From NCBI RefSeq assembly GCF_031179985.1, contig NZ_JAPSHJ010000042.1:1-32658 (forward strand): DNA of 32,658 bases, written 5' to 3'. The notes beneath the pieces were generated by a model. That model worked only from the letters and a program-made list of their open reading frames with translations, ran no database searches and was not told the origin of the DNA. Numbering within the stretch: the first letter of the stretch is position 1; every line of letters begins with the position of its first letter. The stretch comes from Arthrobacter sp. Its GTDB lineage: Bacteria > Actinomycetota > Actinomycetes > Actinomycetales > Micrococcaceae. A program made the translations under genes and the position numbers. This document shows, in pieces, positions 25,957-32,658 of the stretch.

Positions 25957-26811
25957 ATGGCAGTTCTGAACGCCAAGGACCTGACGCTCAGGTATGAGCA
26001 GCGCACGGTCATCGAACAGCTGTCCGCGGAGATTCCGGAAGGCAAGGTGACCATGATTGTCGGAGCCAACGCCTGTGGAAAATCCACCCTGTTGCGCGGA
26101 TTGTCCCGATTGCTCAAGCCTGCGGCCGGTACGGTGACTCTGGATGGCAAGGATATTCACTGCAGGCCTGCACGAGAGGTGGCCCGGACGCTCGGCCTCC
26201 TCCCGCAGCACCCAACAGCGCCGGATGGCATCACCGTCCGTGAACTGGTGGGCCGTGGACGATACCCTCACCAGGGCTTTTTCCGCAGCTGGAGCCCTGA
26301 AGATGATCACGCAGTGCAGACCGCGCTGGATGCCACCGAAACCATGGAACTCGCCGATCGGAACGTGGACGAACTTTCCGGCGGCCAGCGCCAGCGCGTG
26401 TGGATTGCCATGGCCCTGGCCCAGGAGACGGACGTGCTGCTCCTGGACGAGCCCACCACGTATCTGGATCTGGCGCACCAGGTTGAAGTTCTGGATCTCG
26501 TGACAGACCTGAACCGCAAAAACGGGACCACGGTGGCAATCGTCCTGCACGATCTCAATCTGGCTGCCCGCTATGCGGATCACGTTATTGCCCTGAAGGC
26601 CGGAACTATCGTTGCAGAAGGTCCTGCGCTGCAAGTCGTCACTGAACATTTGGTCCGGGAGGTTTTCGGACTCGAATCCCGCGTCGTGCCCGATCCCATT
26701 TCAGGGACCCCGTTGATCATCCCTATCGGACGGCATCACGCGGAGGGCACCACTGCCCCAAAAGTGCCAAGCCCAAAAGTGCCAAGCGAAAACCTGGAGT
26801 TGGTCTCATGA
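25957..26811 (+). CDS. Siderophore ABC transporter ATPase
   Basis: A 284-residue FepC/FhuC-like ATPase. Walker A is GANACGKST (36-44), the signature LSGGQRQR (140-147), Walker B LLLDEPTTYLD (161-171) and an H-loop VLHDLNLAARYADH. I chose ATG 25957 because AAAGG lies 9 nt before it; an in-frame ATG at 25948 is too close. A tail after residue 265 contains the tandem PKVPS duplication. The stop overlaps the ATG of the reductase by 4 nt. Confidence 0.92.
   Translation: MAVLNAKDLTLRYEQRTVIEQLSAEIPEGKVTMIVGANACGKSTLLRGLSRLLKPAAGTVTLDGKDIHCRPAREVARTLGLLPQHPTAPDGITVRELVGRGRYPHQGFFRSWSPEDDHAVQTALDATETMELADRNVDELSGGQRQRVWIAMALAQETDVLLLDEPTTYLDLAHQVEVLDLVTDLNRKNGTTVAIVLHDLNLAARYADHVIALKAGTIVAEGPALQVVTEHLVREVFGLESRVVPDPISGTPLIIPIGRHHAEGTTAPKVPSPKVPSENLELVS
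26758..26787 (+). repeat. Perfect 15-nt tandem duplication in the ATPase tail
   Basis: Units 26758-26772 and 26773-26787 are identical and in frame, giving PKVPS twice near the C-terminus. It probably reflects recent slippage in a tolerant tail. Copy number may vary between strains. Confidence 0.9.
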
Positions 26812-27875
26812 ACACAGCTAGTAACATCCCGGCAGGCATCATCAAGAACCAGTTGGCCACGGAGCCCATGACCCTGGCGTTCGACGTCACGGTCAGCGCC
26901 ATCCAGGAACTTAGCCCTAACTTCCGGCGGGTCACCTTCGGCGGATATTCGCTGCGGGACTTCGGTGTCCATGGGGGAACGCTCGATCTGCGCATCAAGC
27001 TGATGATTCCTTCGCTGGCCCCTGACGGCACTTGCCTGCCCCTGCCCGTTTTCCAGATGGAGCAGGCCGGTTGGTACCAGGAGTGGCTGGCCATGGATCC
27101 AACCACCCGCGGTTCAATGCGAACCTACACCGTGAGGCGCGAACGCCTTGACGGGGTTTACCCCGAGATCGACGTCGACTTCGCGATGCACTTCGACTCA
27201 AAGGGCGACGGCGGCCCGGCGGCGAACTGGGCACTGAATGCCAAACCTGGCGATGCGATCACCATCATCGGGCCTAACAACCGGGCAGCCCATTGCGTCA
27301 CTGCCGAAATCTACTCAGGAATTGAGTGGCGGCCGGGTCTGGCCCAGCGAGTCCTGCTGGCCGGGGACGAAACGGCCGTTCCTGCGATCAGCGCCATCCT
27401 GGAAAGTCTGCCCGCGGACATGACCGGACACGCCTTCCTCGAGGTCCCCGAAGCAGGCGATTTCCTGGATCTAAAGACAGCTGCCGACGTCGAAATCACT
27501 TGGCTCGCCAGAGGAGCCTCTATTGGCCGCTCCCGCCCGCACGGGCAACTCCTCACGGAAGCGGTGAAGTCTGCAGTGCCTGTGCCGGGCTGGGTGGGTA
27601 TCAGGACGCCGGACGGTGCGGCCGGGCCGGAGCCTGAGGACGTGGACGTGGACCAGAACATCCTGTGGGAGACTCCAACGCGGATGGATACCGCAGCGAT
27701 CGGGGCAACTAAGAACCCCGGTATGCCCGCAGGTGCCATGCCGTTCTATGCCTGGATTGCGGGGGAGGCGGGCGTGATTAAGGATTTGCGCCGCTACTTG
27801 GTGCGGGACGTCGGCATCGACCGGAAGCAGGTCGCGTTTATGGGCTACTGGCGGCAGGGGAAAGCGGAACTCTAA
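26808..27875 (+). CDS. Siderophore-interacting FAD flavoprotein (ferric-siderophore reductase)
   Basis: A 355-residue cytoplasmic protein of the SIP/ViuB family, which reduces ferric siderophore to release iron. The FAD site RTYTVR (105-110) is of the R-x-Y-T type. The NAD(P) half begins VLLAGDETAVPAI, and the C-terminal GYWRQGKAE motif is typical. A Pro-rich insert with DVDVDQNIL sits before the last domain. It overlaps the ATPase stop by 4 nt, so uptake and release are made together. A two-stage hairpin follows the gene. Confidence 0.92.
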   Translation: MNTASNIPAGIIKNQLATEPMTLAFDVTVSAIQELSPNFRRVTFGGYSLRDFGVHGGTLDLRIKLMIPSLAPDGTCLPLPVFQMEQAGWYQEWLAMDPTTRGSMRTYTVRRERLDGVYPEIDVDFAMHFDSKGDGGPAANWALNAKPGDAITIIGPNNRAAHCVTAEIYSGIEWRPGLAQRVLLAGDETAVPAISAILESLPADMTGHAFLEVPEAGDFLDLKTAADVEITWLARGASIGRSRPHGQLLTEAVKSAVPVPGWVGIRTPDGAAGPEPEDVDVDQNILWETPTRMDTAAIGATKNPGMPAGAMPFYAWIAGEAGVIKDLRRYLVRDVGIDRKQVAFMGYWRQGKAEL

Positions 27876-27924
27876 CTATGCTGTGCGTCTTCGGACAGGA
27901 GTTGCACAGTAACGTTTCCGCCGA

Positions 27925-27964
27925 GCCTCCCTGGGCCGGTGTCCCGGCCCACCACTTGGGAGGC
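27925..27964. terminator. Two-stage hairpin at the end of the iron operon
   Basis: An inner 8-bp stem (TGGGCCGG-TGTC-CCGGCCCA, 27932-27951) is enclosed by an outer 7-bp stem (27925-27931 with 27958-27964). It lies between convergent genes, so it can serve both. No T-run follows. Confidence 0.6.
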
Positions 27965-27971
27965 AGTTCGT

Positions 27972-28415
27972 TCAGGCTGCCATCCTCGATTGATGATGAC
28001 GCGCCCGCGACCGGCGGGCTTTGTGGGGCTTCGCTGCAACGGCGACAAGGCCGCCGTCGGGAACCCTGCTGTCCCCGTCAAGGGTGGTCCCATGGCCCAC
28101 TTGAGCTCCGGCGCCAATGCGTGAGTGGCTGCCGATGCGGACCCTGTTGCCCACGATCGTTCCCTCGCCCACGTAGACACCGTCGCCGATGAAGGCCAGG
28201 TCGCCAATCTTGGCCCGGCGGTCGATCCAGCTGCCATCCCCGATCCGGCAACCCGAACCGACGCATGCCCCTGCTTCGATATATGTAGTTGAACCGATGA
28301 AGGAACTCTCTTCCACTTCGGCGCCTGGGCCGACCAGCCCGCCACCGTTGGGATGCCGGCGGTACCTCGTGACCTTGCCGGCGTCGTCCTCAACTGATTC
28401 GATTTTCTTGCTCAT
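27972..28415 (-). CDS. Hexapeptide-repeat left-handed beta-helix protein
   Basis: A 147-residue protein started at ATG 28415, which follows AGGA at a short gap. Successive hexapeptide turns are seen from about residue 33: VGPGAEV, IGSTTYIEAGACV, IGDGSWI, IGDLAFI, IGDGVYV, VGNRVRI, IGAGAQV. These build the triangular beta-helix of acyltransferases and gamma-carbonic anhydrases. The His triad of the anhydrases is not obvious. The basic C-terminus (RRSRARHHQSR) is unusual. It is convergent with the iron operon. The acceptor is unknown. Confidence 0.75.
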   Translation of the reverse strand: MSKKIESVEDDAGKVTRYRRHPNGGGLVGPGAEVEESSFIGSTTYIEAGACVGSGCRIGDGSWIDRRAKIGDLAFIGDGVYVGEGTIVGNRVRIGSHSRIGAGAQVGHGTTLDGDSRVPDGGLVAVAAKPHKARRSRARHHQSRMAA

Positions 28416-28613
28416 TCCATTCCTAACTAGTGCGCACACCGCACCCAAGGAAATTAACGTTTTCCCGGCCAAATTGATTCCATAGCCTTAACGATTCCTG
28501 AGCCTCCCGGGCGCTGCGGTCTATGCGCAGATGACGCCCATGGTTCATGCCGACGTTGCCTCCCCGCCACCTGCCCGCCGCCTGCCCGCCGACTGTTCGT
28601 TACAAGGGCAGAC

Positions 28614-28626
28614 TAGGTTTCTGGGG
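28614..28626 (+). promoter_or_regulatory. Likely leaderless promoter of SGNH hydrolase 1
   Basis: A -10-like TAGGTT at 28614-28619 ends 6 nt before the GTG at 28626, so transcription would start at or next to the start codon. No ribosome site is visible. No good -35 is seen. The preceding motif GGCAGACT (28607-28614) also occurs just before the paralogue (30377-30384). Confidence 0.4.
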
Positions 28627-29480
28627 TGGCTGTCGATCCATCCCCAGAGCATGCTCTTCCGGGCAAAGACGGACGACGGCGCTTTGTCGCCTTGGGCGAT
28701 TCCTTCACGGAAGGCGTCGGTGACTGGAACCGGAACCTGCCTAACGGCGTGAGGGGCTGGGCGGACAGGGTAGCGGAAAAGCTGGCGAAGTCAGAGCCTG
28801 GGTGGGAGTACGCAAACCTGGCAGTACGGAGCAAGCGCCTCAGGCATGTCATTGACGAGCAGTTGGAGCCGGCGCTGGCCCTTGAGCCCACACTGATCAC
28901 GCTCTACGCCGGCGGAAACGACATCCTGGACTTCGGAACAGACGTCGACGCCCTTATGGAGGACTACGAGTATCTGGTGGCCAGACTCGCTGGCACCGGA
29001 GCCACCCTGCTGCTCTTCACAGGGTTTGACGTCAAAGTCTCGGCGGTTCTGGAGCCGTTGAAGAAACGCAACACGGCCTACAACAAGCGCGTCAGGGAAC
29101 TGGCTGAGAAATACGGGGCCATCCTGGTGGACTACTGGTGTTTCGACGCCTTCCACGACCGCCGTATGTGGTCCTCAGACAGGCTCCACATGTCCAAGGC
29201 GGGGCACAAGTACCTCGCTGCCCGGGTGCTTGATCATCTGGGCGTCCCTCACAAGATCAGCCCCAAAGACTGGGAACCGCCGGCGAAACTGACCCTGAAA
29301 GAGTGGGAACGGCTGCAACGGCGTTGGGTCCATGACTGGGTGCTTCCCCTCGTGGGCCGCAAACTCAGGGGCGTGACCTTGGGGGATCAGCTGGGGCCGC
29401 GTTGGCCTGTGCCGGTTAAGGTTCCTGTCAAAGGCGGCTTGAAGCGGCTCGCTGAAACAGTTGACGGCAAGGCGCGGTAA
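28626..29480 (+). CDS. SGNH/GDSL hydrolase 1
   Basis: A 284-residue esterase-type hydrolase without a signal peptide. Block I is ALGDSFTEG with Ser26, block III is GGNDI with Asn98, and block V is DRLHMS with Asp185 and His188. The C-terminal ~75 residues are basic and rich in Trp and Pro. It is a paralogue of the 30391 gene: both share VALGDSFTEGVGD, NGVRGWADRVAE and FTGFD. The extra 30 N- and C-terminal residues are specific to this copy. The substrate is unknown. Confidence 0.88.
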   Translation: MAVDPSPEHALPGKDGRRRFVALGDSFTEGVGDWNRNLPNGVRGWADRVAEKLAKSEPGWEYANLAVRSKRLRHVIDEQLEPALALEPTLITLYAGGNDILDFGTDVDALMEDYEYLVARLAGTGATLLLFTGFDVKVSAVLEPLKKRNTAYNKRVRELAEKYGAILVDYWCFDAFHDRRMWSSDRLHMSKAGHKYLAARVLDHLGVPHKISPKDWEPPAKLTLKEWERLQRRWVHDWVLPLVGRKLRGVTLGDQLGPRWPVPVKVPVKGGLKRLAETVDGKAR

Positions 29481-29493
29481 GGCCGGAGTGCGC

Positions 29494-29781
29494 TCAGTTG
29501 TCCAGCAGATTCTCGAATCCGGGTGCCACTCTGTTGGCGTGGAACTCCATCACCTCAAACTCGGCCACGCCATTGACGTAGAAGGGATCCTTGGCAAGGG
29601 ACGCGTCGAGGCTGTCCCGGTCGGTCGTTGACAGGAGCAGTGCGCCGGTGCGCGGAATCTTCCGGCCTGCAGCGATGAAGACACCCTCATCGAAAGCCTC
29701 CTGCAACCAGGAAACATGGTCCGCCAGGTGGTAGTCCACGATGTCCGTGGGCACCTTGTAGCTCAGGGAAATAACGTACAT
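29494..29781 (-). CDS. YciI-family protein
   Basis: A 95-residue ferredoxin-like fold protein. YHLADHVSWL (about 17-26) holds the family's His/Asp region, and KDPFYVNGVAEFEVMEF (65-81) is the typical end. The role of YciI proteins is poorly known; dehydrochlorinase-like activity is described for one relative. The gene ends 13 nt after the SGNH hydrolase on the opposite strand and starts next to the MarR gene, with a short shared upstream region. Confidence 0.85.
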   Translation of the reverse strand: MYVISLSYKVPTDIVDYHLADHVSWLQEAFDEGVFIAAGRKIPRTGALLLSTTDRDSLDASLAKDPFYVNGVAEFEVMEFHANRVAPGFENLLDN

Positions 29782-29813
29782 GGGGACAGCCTACCGAGGC
29801 AGTGCCCGCGGGA

Positions 29814-29851
29814 CTTGAACCGTCAAGCATTTTTACTCTTAAGATGTACCT
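29814..29851 (+). promoter_or_regulatory. Leaderless promoter and possible operator of the MarR gene
   Basis: TTGAAC (29815-29820) and TAAGAT (29840-29845), 19 nt apart, would start transcription at the ATG 29852, with no ribosome site needed. The perfect inverted repeat CTTGA-ACCG-TCAAG (29814-29827) overlaps the -35. It could be the autoregulatory MarR site and would also lie between the MarR and YciI genes. Confidence 0.4.
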
Positions 29852-30331
29852 ATGAGCGAACCACGATGGCTGAATGCAGACGAACGCCGCGCGTGGCTTG
29901 CCCTCATGAGCATTAACACCCTGCTTCCGGCAGCTCTGGACTCGCAACTTCACAGTGTCGGCAAGTTGTCCTTGTTCGATTACCACGTCCTGGCGATGCT
30001 CTCTGAGACGGAATCCCGCTTCCTCCCCATGAGTGAACTGGCTGCGCGGACCAGTGCATCCCTTTCAAGGCTTTCGCACGTTGTTACCAAGCTGCAAAAC
30101 CGGGGTTGGGTGGAGCGGCGCCCGCACCCCGGGGACGCAAGGGTCACCACCGCACACCTTACTGACGCCGGGATGGACACGATCGTGGGTCTGGCGCCCG
30201 GGCATGTGGAATCCGTCCGCGCCCTGTTCCTGGACGCGCTCAGCGAGGAAGATGTAGCCGACCTTGCCCGGATCGGTGAAAAGATCGTGTCCCGCCTGGA
30301 CGATGACCACTGGATCCTCCGCGAAGGCTAA
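29852..30331 (+). CDS. MarR-family transcriptional regulator
   Basis: A 159-residue dimeric winged-helix regulator. The recognition helix region is MSELAARTSASLSRLSHVVTKL (about 53-74) and the wing is RRPHPGDARVTTAHLT, the usual DxR motif of MarR proteins. The flanking helices form the dimer. It lies between two SGNH hydrolase paralogues and beside a YciI gene; the spacing to the downstream hydrolase is 59 nt. It may control both, which is inference. Confidence 0.92.
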   Translation: MSEPRWLNADERRAWLALMSINTLLPAALDSQLHSVGKLSLFDYHVLAMLSETESRFLPMSELAARTSASLSRLSHVVTKLQNRGWVERRPHPGDARVTTAHLTDAGMDTIVGLAPGHVESVRALFLDALSEEDVADLARIGEKIVSRLDDDHWILREG

Positions 30332-30390
30332 ACGGAATCCGGCGTGGCGGCCCTTTTGTTGCTCCCAGCAACTGATGGCAGACTGTCGCT

Positions 30391-31152
30391 ATGGATTTTT
30401 CTACCCGGTACGTGGCTTTGGGGGACTCCTTCACGGAAGGCGTGGGCGATGACGATCCCACCCGCCCGAATGGTGTCCGAGGCTGGGCGGATCGTGTAGC
30501 GGAGCAACTCGGCACTGCGGATCCTTCCTTCGGCTACGCCAACCTCGCGATCCGCGGGAGGAAGCTCCGCCGGATCCTCGCCGAACAGGTGGATGCCGCC
30601 GTCGAGCTTAAACCCACCCTGGTGACCATCTACGCCGGAGCCAACGACATCCTGCGCCCGAAGGTTGATATCGACGGGCTTCTTGAGGAGTACGACGCCG
30701 GTATCCGCAAGTTGAGTGCCACGGGTGCCACCGTAGTGATGTTCACCGGGTTTGACTCCCGCGGCTCGAAAATCTTCAGCACCACGCGCGGACGCACGGC
30801 CATCTATAACGAGCTGGTGCGAGGTATCGCCGGTGACCATGGCGCCCTGCTGGTCGACTACTGGCGCTTCAGCGAATACTACGACTGGGGAATGTGGGCT
30901 CAGGACCGGATGCACATGTCTGCTGCCGGGCACGCCAACATGGCAAAGCGCGTGCTGACTGTCCTGGAACACGACCATTCCATTGAAGTCCCTCCCATGA
31001 CCCCCGTTCCCGAAATGAGCCGTACCCAGGCACTGCGTGCAAACGCGCGGTGGGTCCGTGAGTTTGCCGGGCCCTGGGTCGTCCGCCGGGTCACCGGAAA
31101 ATCCTCCGGAGACGGCCTGAATCCGCGGTACCCGGAGCTGACCCGCCTCTAG
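30391..31152 (+). CDS. SGNH/GDSL hydrolase 2
   Basis: A 253-residue paralogue of hydrolase 1. Ser13 is in ALGDSFTEG, Asn85 in GANDI, and Asp172/His175 in DRMHMS. It lacks the longer N- and C-terminal extensions of copy 1. ATG 30391 follows GGCAGACT at 6 nt without a ribosome site, so the transcript may be leaderless. It is probably a cytoplasmic esterase. Confidence 0.88.
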   Translation: MDFSTRYVALGDSFTEGVGDDDPTRPNGVRGWADRVAEQLGTADPSFGYANLAIRGRKLRRILAEQVDAAVELKPTLVTIYAGANDILRPKVDIDGLLEEYDAGIRKLSATGATVVMFTGFDSRGSKIFSTTRGRTAIYNELVRGIAGDHGALLVDYWRFSEYYDWGMWAQDRMHMSAAGHANMAKRVLTVLEHDHSIEVPPMTPVPEMSRTQALRANARWVREFAGPWVVRRVTGKSSGDGLNPRYPELTRL

Positions 31153-31188
31153 GGCGGGCCCGCAGCTTATACACCCTAAGAGGGCGGA

Positions 31189-31218
31189 TTGGTCTTTAGT
31201 TGCCTTAACTCGTAGACT
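31189..31218 (+). promoter_or_regulatory. Probable promoter of the rpmB operon with long leader
   Basis: TTGGTC (31189-31194), 18-nt spacer, TAGACT (31213-31218). The leader to ATG 31408 is about 180 nt and contains a hairpin CGGAGC/GCTCCG (31237-31242 with 31253-31258). No clear Zur box is visible near the start. Confidence 0.4.
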
Positions 31219-31407
31219 TGGTAGGCGCTAAGTGCGCGGAGCGTGCGCAATTGCTCCGGTGGCCCGGTAATTTTCTCCAGGGTAGCCGGTAGTTAGGGGC
31301 TCAAGTTGCGTGACTAACCGTTCACCCTGATCACTTTGGGTCGCACTTACCCGCATGGTCCTGCAGCAGATATGCGGATCATTACTTTCAATTCTTGAGG
31401 AGAAGTC

Positions 31408-31644
31408 ATGGCAGCACACTGCCAAGTGACCGGAGCCGAGCCGGGCTTTGGGCACAGCATTTCGCACTCGCACCGTCGCAACAAGCGCCGGTTCGATCCG
31501 AACATTCAGAAGAAGCGCTACTGGGTTCCGTCCCTGCGCCGTAATGTCACCCTGCAGGTCTCTGCACGTGGCATCAAGACCATCGACGTTCGCGGCATCG
31601 ACGTAGTCGTCGCCGGCATCCTGGCACGAGGAGTAAAGCTCTAA
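31408..31644 (+). CDS. rpmB: Ribosomal protein L28, zinc-independent type
   Basis: A 78-residue large-subunit protein with the L28 signature [21 protein letters not shown]. It has a single Cys at the N-terminus and no CxxC pairs, so it is the zinc-free (C-minus) paralogue, like M. tuberculosis RpmB2. GAGGAG precedes ATG 31408. Its stop shares one base with the next start (TAATG). Confidence 0.95.
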   Translation: MAAHCQVTGAEPGFGHSISHSHRRNKRRFDPNIQKKRYWVPSLRRNVTLQVSARGIKTIDVRGIDVVVAGILARGVKL

Positions 31645-31811
31645 TGGCAAAGGATAAGGACGTACGTCCCATCATCAAGCTCAAGTCGACCGCTGGCACG
31701 GGTTACACCTACGTCACGCGCAAGAACCGTCGTAACGACCCGGACCGCATGGTTCTGAAGAAGTACGACCCCAAAATCCGCCAGCACGTCGAATTCCGAG
31801 AGGAGCGCTAA
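31644..31811 (+). CDS. rpmG: Ribosomal protein L33, zinc-independent type
   Basis: A 55-residue protein ending VEFREER. The [18 protein letters not shown] motif is L33, and no Cys is present, so it is the zinc-free form. It is translated from the TAATG overlap with rpmB. Confidence 0.95.
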   Translation: MAKDKDVRPIIKLKSTAGTGYTYVTRKNRRNDPDRMVLKKYDPKIRQHVEFREER

Positions 31812-31815
31812 ACAT

Positions 31816-32121
31816 ATGGCTAAGAAATCCAAGATTGCTCGTAACGAGCAGCGCAAGGTCATCGTTGAGCGCTATGCCGAAAAGCGTCTCGCTCTGAAGA
31901 AGACGCTGGTTGACCCCAACGCCACTGACGAAGCACGCGAAGAAGCACGCCTCGGCCTGCAGAAGCTGCCCCGCAACGCGTCCCCGATCCGTCTGCGCAA
32001 CCGCGACATCATCGACGGCCGTCCCCGCGGTACCTTCCAGAAGTTCGGTATCTCCCGTGTTCGCTTCCGCGACATGGCTCACCGCGGTGAGCTCCCGGGC
32101 ATCACCAAGTCTTCCTGGTAA
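31816..32121 (+). CDS. rpsN: Ribosomal protein S14, zinc-independent type
   Basis: A 101-residue protein, the long cysteine-free S14. [14 protein letters not shown] and the end [18 protein letters not shown] are signatures. The usual short zinc-binding S14 is about 61 residues. GAGGAG at the rpmG end serves as the ribosome site. S18, which follows in mycobacteria, is absent; the operon ends with a terminator. Confidence 0.95.
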   Translation: MAKKSKIARNEQRKVIVERYAEKRLALKKTLVDPNATDEAREEARLGLQKLPRNASPIRLRNRDIIDGRPRGTFQKFGISRVRFRDMAHRGELPGITKSSW

Positions 32122-32150
32122 TCCAGCGCTGCTGATTCCAGCTGCTTGAG

Positions 32151-32182
32151 AAGGGCCGGCAACCATCTGGTTGCCGGCCCTT
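32151..32182 (+). terminator. Terminator of the rpmB-rpmG-rpsN operon
   Basis: A perfect 14-bp stem (32151-32164 with 32169-32182) with a 4-nt loop ATCT, followed by CTTCTGCG, so the T-run is weak. It begins 30 nt after the rpsN stop. Confidence 0.85.
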
Positions 32183-32336
32183 CTTCTGCGTTAACGCCAC
32201 TGCTGCTTCCCAGTGGGAAGGGGGCCGGGGGTACCCACCACACACAATGGAAGTACGACGGCGCCTGGCTCAGTGAGGCTGCTTGTGGCCCGTTTTCCCC
32301 GGAACGGCGGAGTTGCGGAAGGCCCCGAAGGTGGGT

Positions 32337-32365
32337 TTGCGGTGGGCCCGTTGTGGGTGTATTGT
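32337..32365 (+). promoter_or_regulatory. Putative rRNA operon promoter
   Basis: TTGCGG (32337-32342), a 17-nt spacer and TATTGT (32360-32365) give a vegetative-type promoter. It faces the right edge, where rRNA leader sequence is seen. A second promoter may lie further in the leader. Confidence 0.45.
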
Positions 32366-32658
32366 TTTCTAAGTCGCCGAGAGGGAGACCAGCGAAGAGC
32401 TGGTTACCGGAGAGCGGCCAACCCCCAATTCAAGACCAGATTCTGGTAGGACTTTCGAGTGCTGCCGATCAGGCCGGGGGACGTGTTGTCGACCGGTGCG
32501 GTCCTGAAAGATGGATTTGCACAGGAGCCGAAAACCGGGTAAGTTTGAAAAGTTGCTCCGGAGCGATCCACGGCTGTGAAGTGTTGTGGTGGTGCCGGGT
32601 GTGTCTGTTGTTTGAGAACTCAATAGTGTGCCAAGTTTGTTGATACCAATTGTTTTAT
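32366..32658 (+). other. Leader region of an rRNA operon (16S starts beyond window)
   Basis: No protein gene is convincing in this 293-nt stretch. The segment with GAGAACTCAATAGTGTG (about 32613-32629) is the sequence typically found upstream of 16S rRNA in Arthrobacter-type genomes, where it takes part in leader processing and antitermination. The 16S start itself is not in the window. This call rests on memory of related leaders. Confidence 0.6.

Noticed and set aside
27878..28192. Plus-strand frame over the hexapeptide-repeat gene
   Set aside because: The opposite strand has regular hexapeptide repeats; this frame also runs through the terminator hairpin.
31340..31407. A Zur-like palindrome before rpmB
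   Set aside because: The stretch GATCATTACTTTCA resembles half of a Zur site, but the other half does not fit.
32183..32658. A protein gene in the right-edge region
   Set aside because: Open frames here have no domain, and the sequence matches rRNA leader features.

Overview
The window is high-GC actinobacterial DNA, most like the Arthrobacter / Pseudarthrobacter group (Micrococcaceae). The evidence is the codon use, the many GTG starts, the Ala/Pro-rich secreted and small membrane proteins, the zinc-free L28-L33-S14 operon, and a right edge that looks like the leader of a ribosomal RNA operon. No tRNA, CRISPR array, transposase, integrase or phage structural gene was seen, so most of the window reads as chromosomal backbone.

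Left part (1-15400): the 3' end of a wall-lytic-like secreted protein with a degenerate domain; a short UvrA-like ABC-ATPase without the UvrB-binding region; a small unknown protein; an alpha/beta hydrolase; a tightly overlapping operon (membrane protein, XRE regulator, zinc-free MDR oxidoreductase); a PrmC/HemK-like methyltransferase. An intergenic region follows with a perfect-core DosR/DevR-type box and a second half-box. Next come a small STAS-like protein, an SDR whose catalytic Tyr is replaced by Leu, a secreted metzincin-type protease with about seven C-terminal repeats, two related small membrane proteins (10689 and 15075), a YchJ-like protein, a four-helix membrane protein and a VLCAD-type acyl-CoA dehydrogenase.

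Centre (15400-21660): a translationally coupled three-gene operon encoding DUF3375, DUF4194 and a large SbcC/MukB-like ATPase. These match JetA/MksF, JetB/MksE and JetC/MksB of Wadjet (MksBEF) condensin systems. The nuclease partner JetD/MksG is not next to them. The end of jetB holds a perfect 22-bp inverted repeat just before the jetC start. A 32-nt tandem repeat and a 15-bp hairpin lie where jetD would be expected. This is the most interesting system in the window.

Right part (21660-32658): an FBP/FusB-like zinc-finger protein; a possible 37-aa small gene; two tandem DtxR/IdeR-like iron boxes in front of a complete ferric-siderophore import and release operon (lipoprotein, two permeases, ATPase, siderophore-interacting flavoprotein); a hexapeptide-repeat protein; two paralogous SGNH hydrolases flanking a YciI-like protein and a MarR regulator, some probably leaderless; the rpmB-rpmG-rpsN operon with its terminator; and an rRNA-type promoter and leader. 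The 16S gene itself would start just beyond the window.
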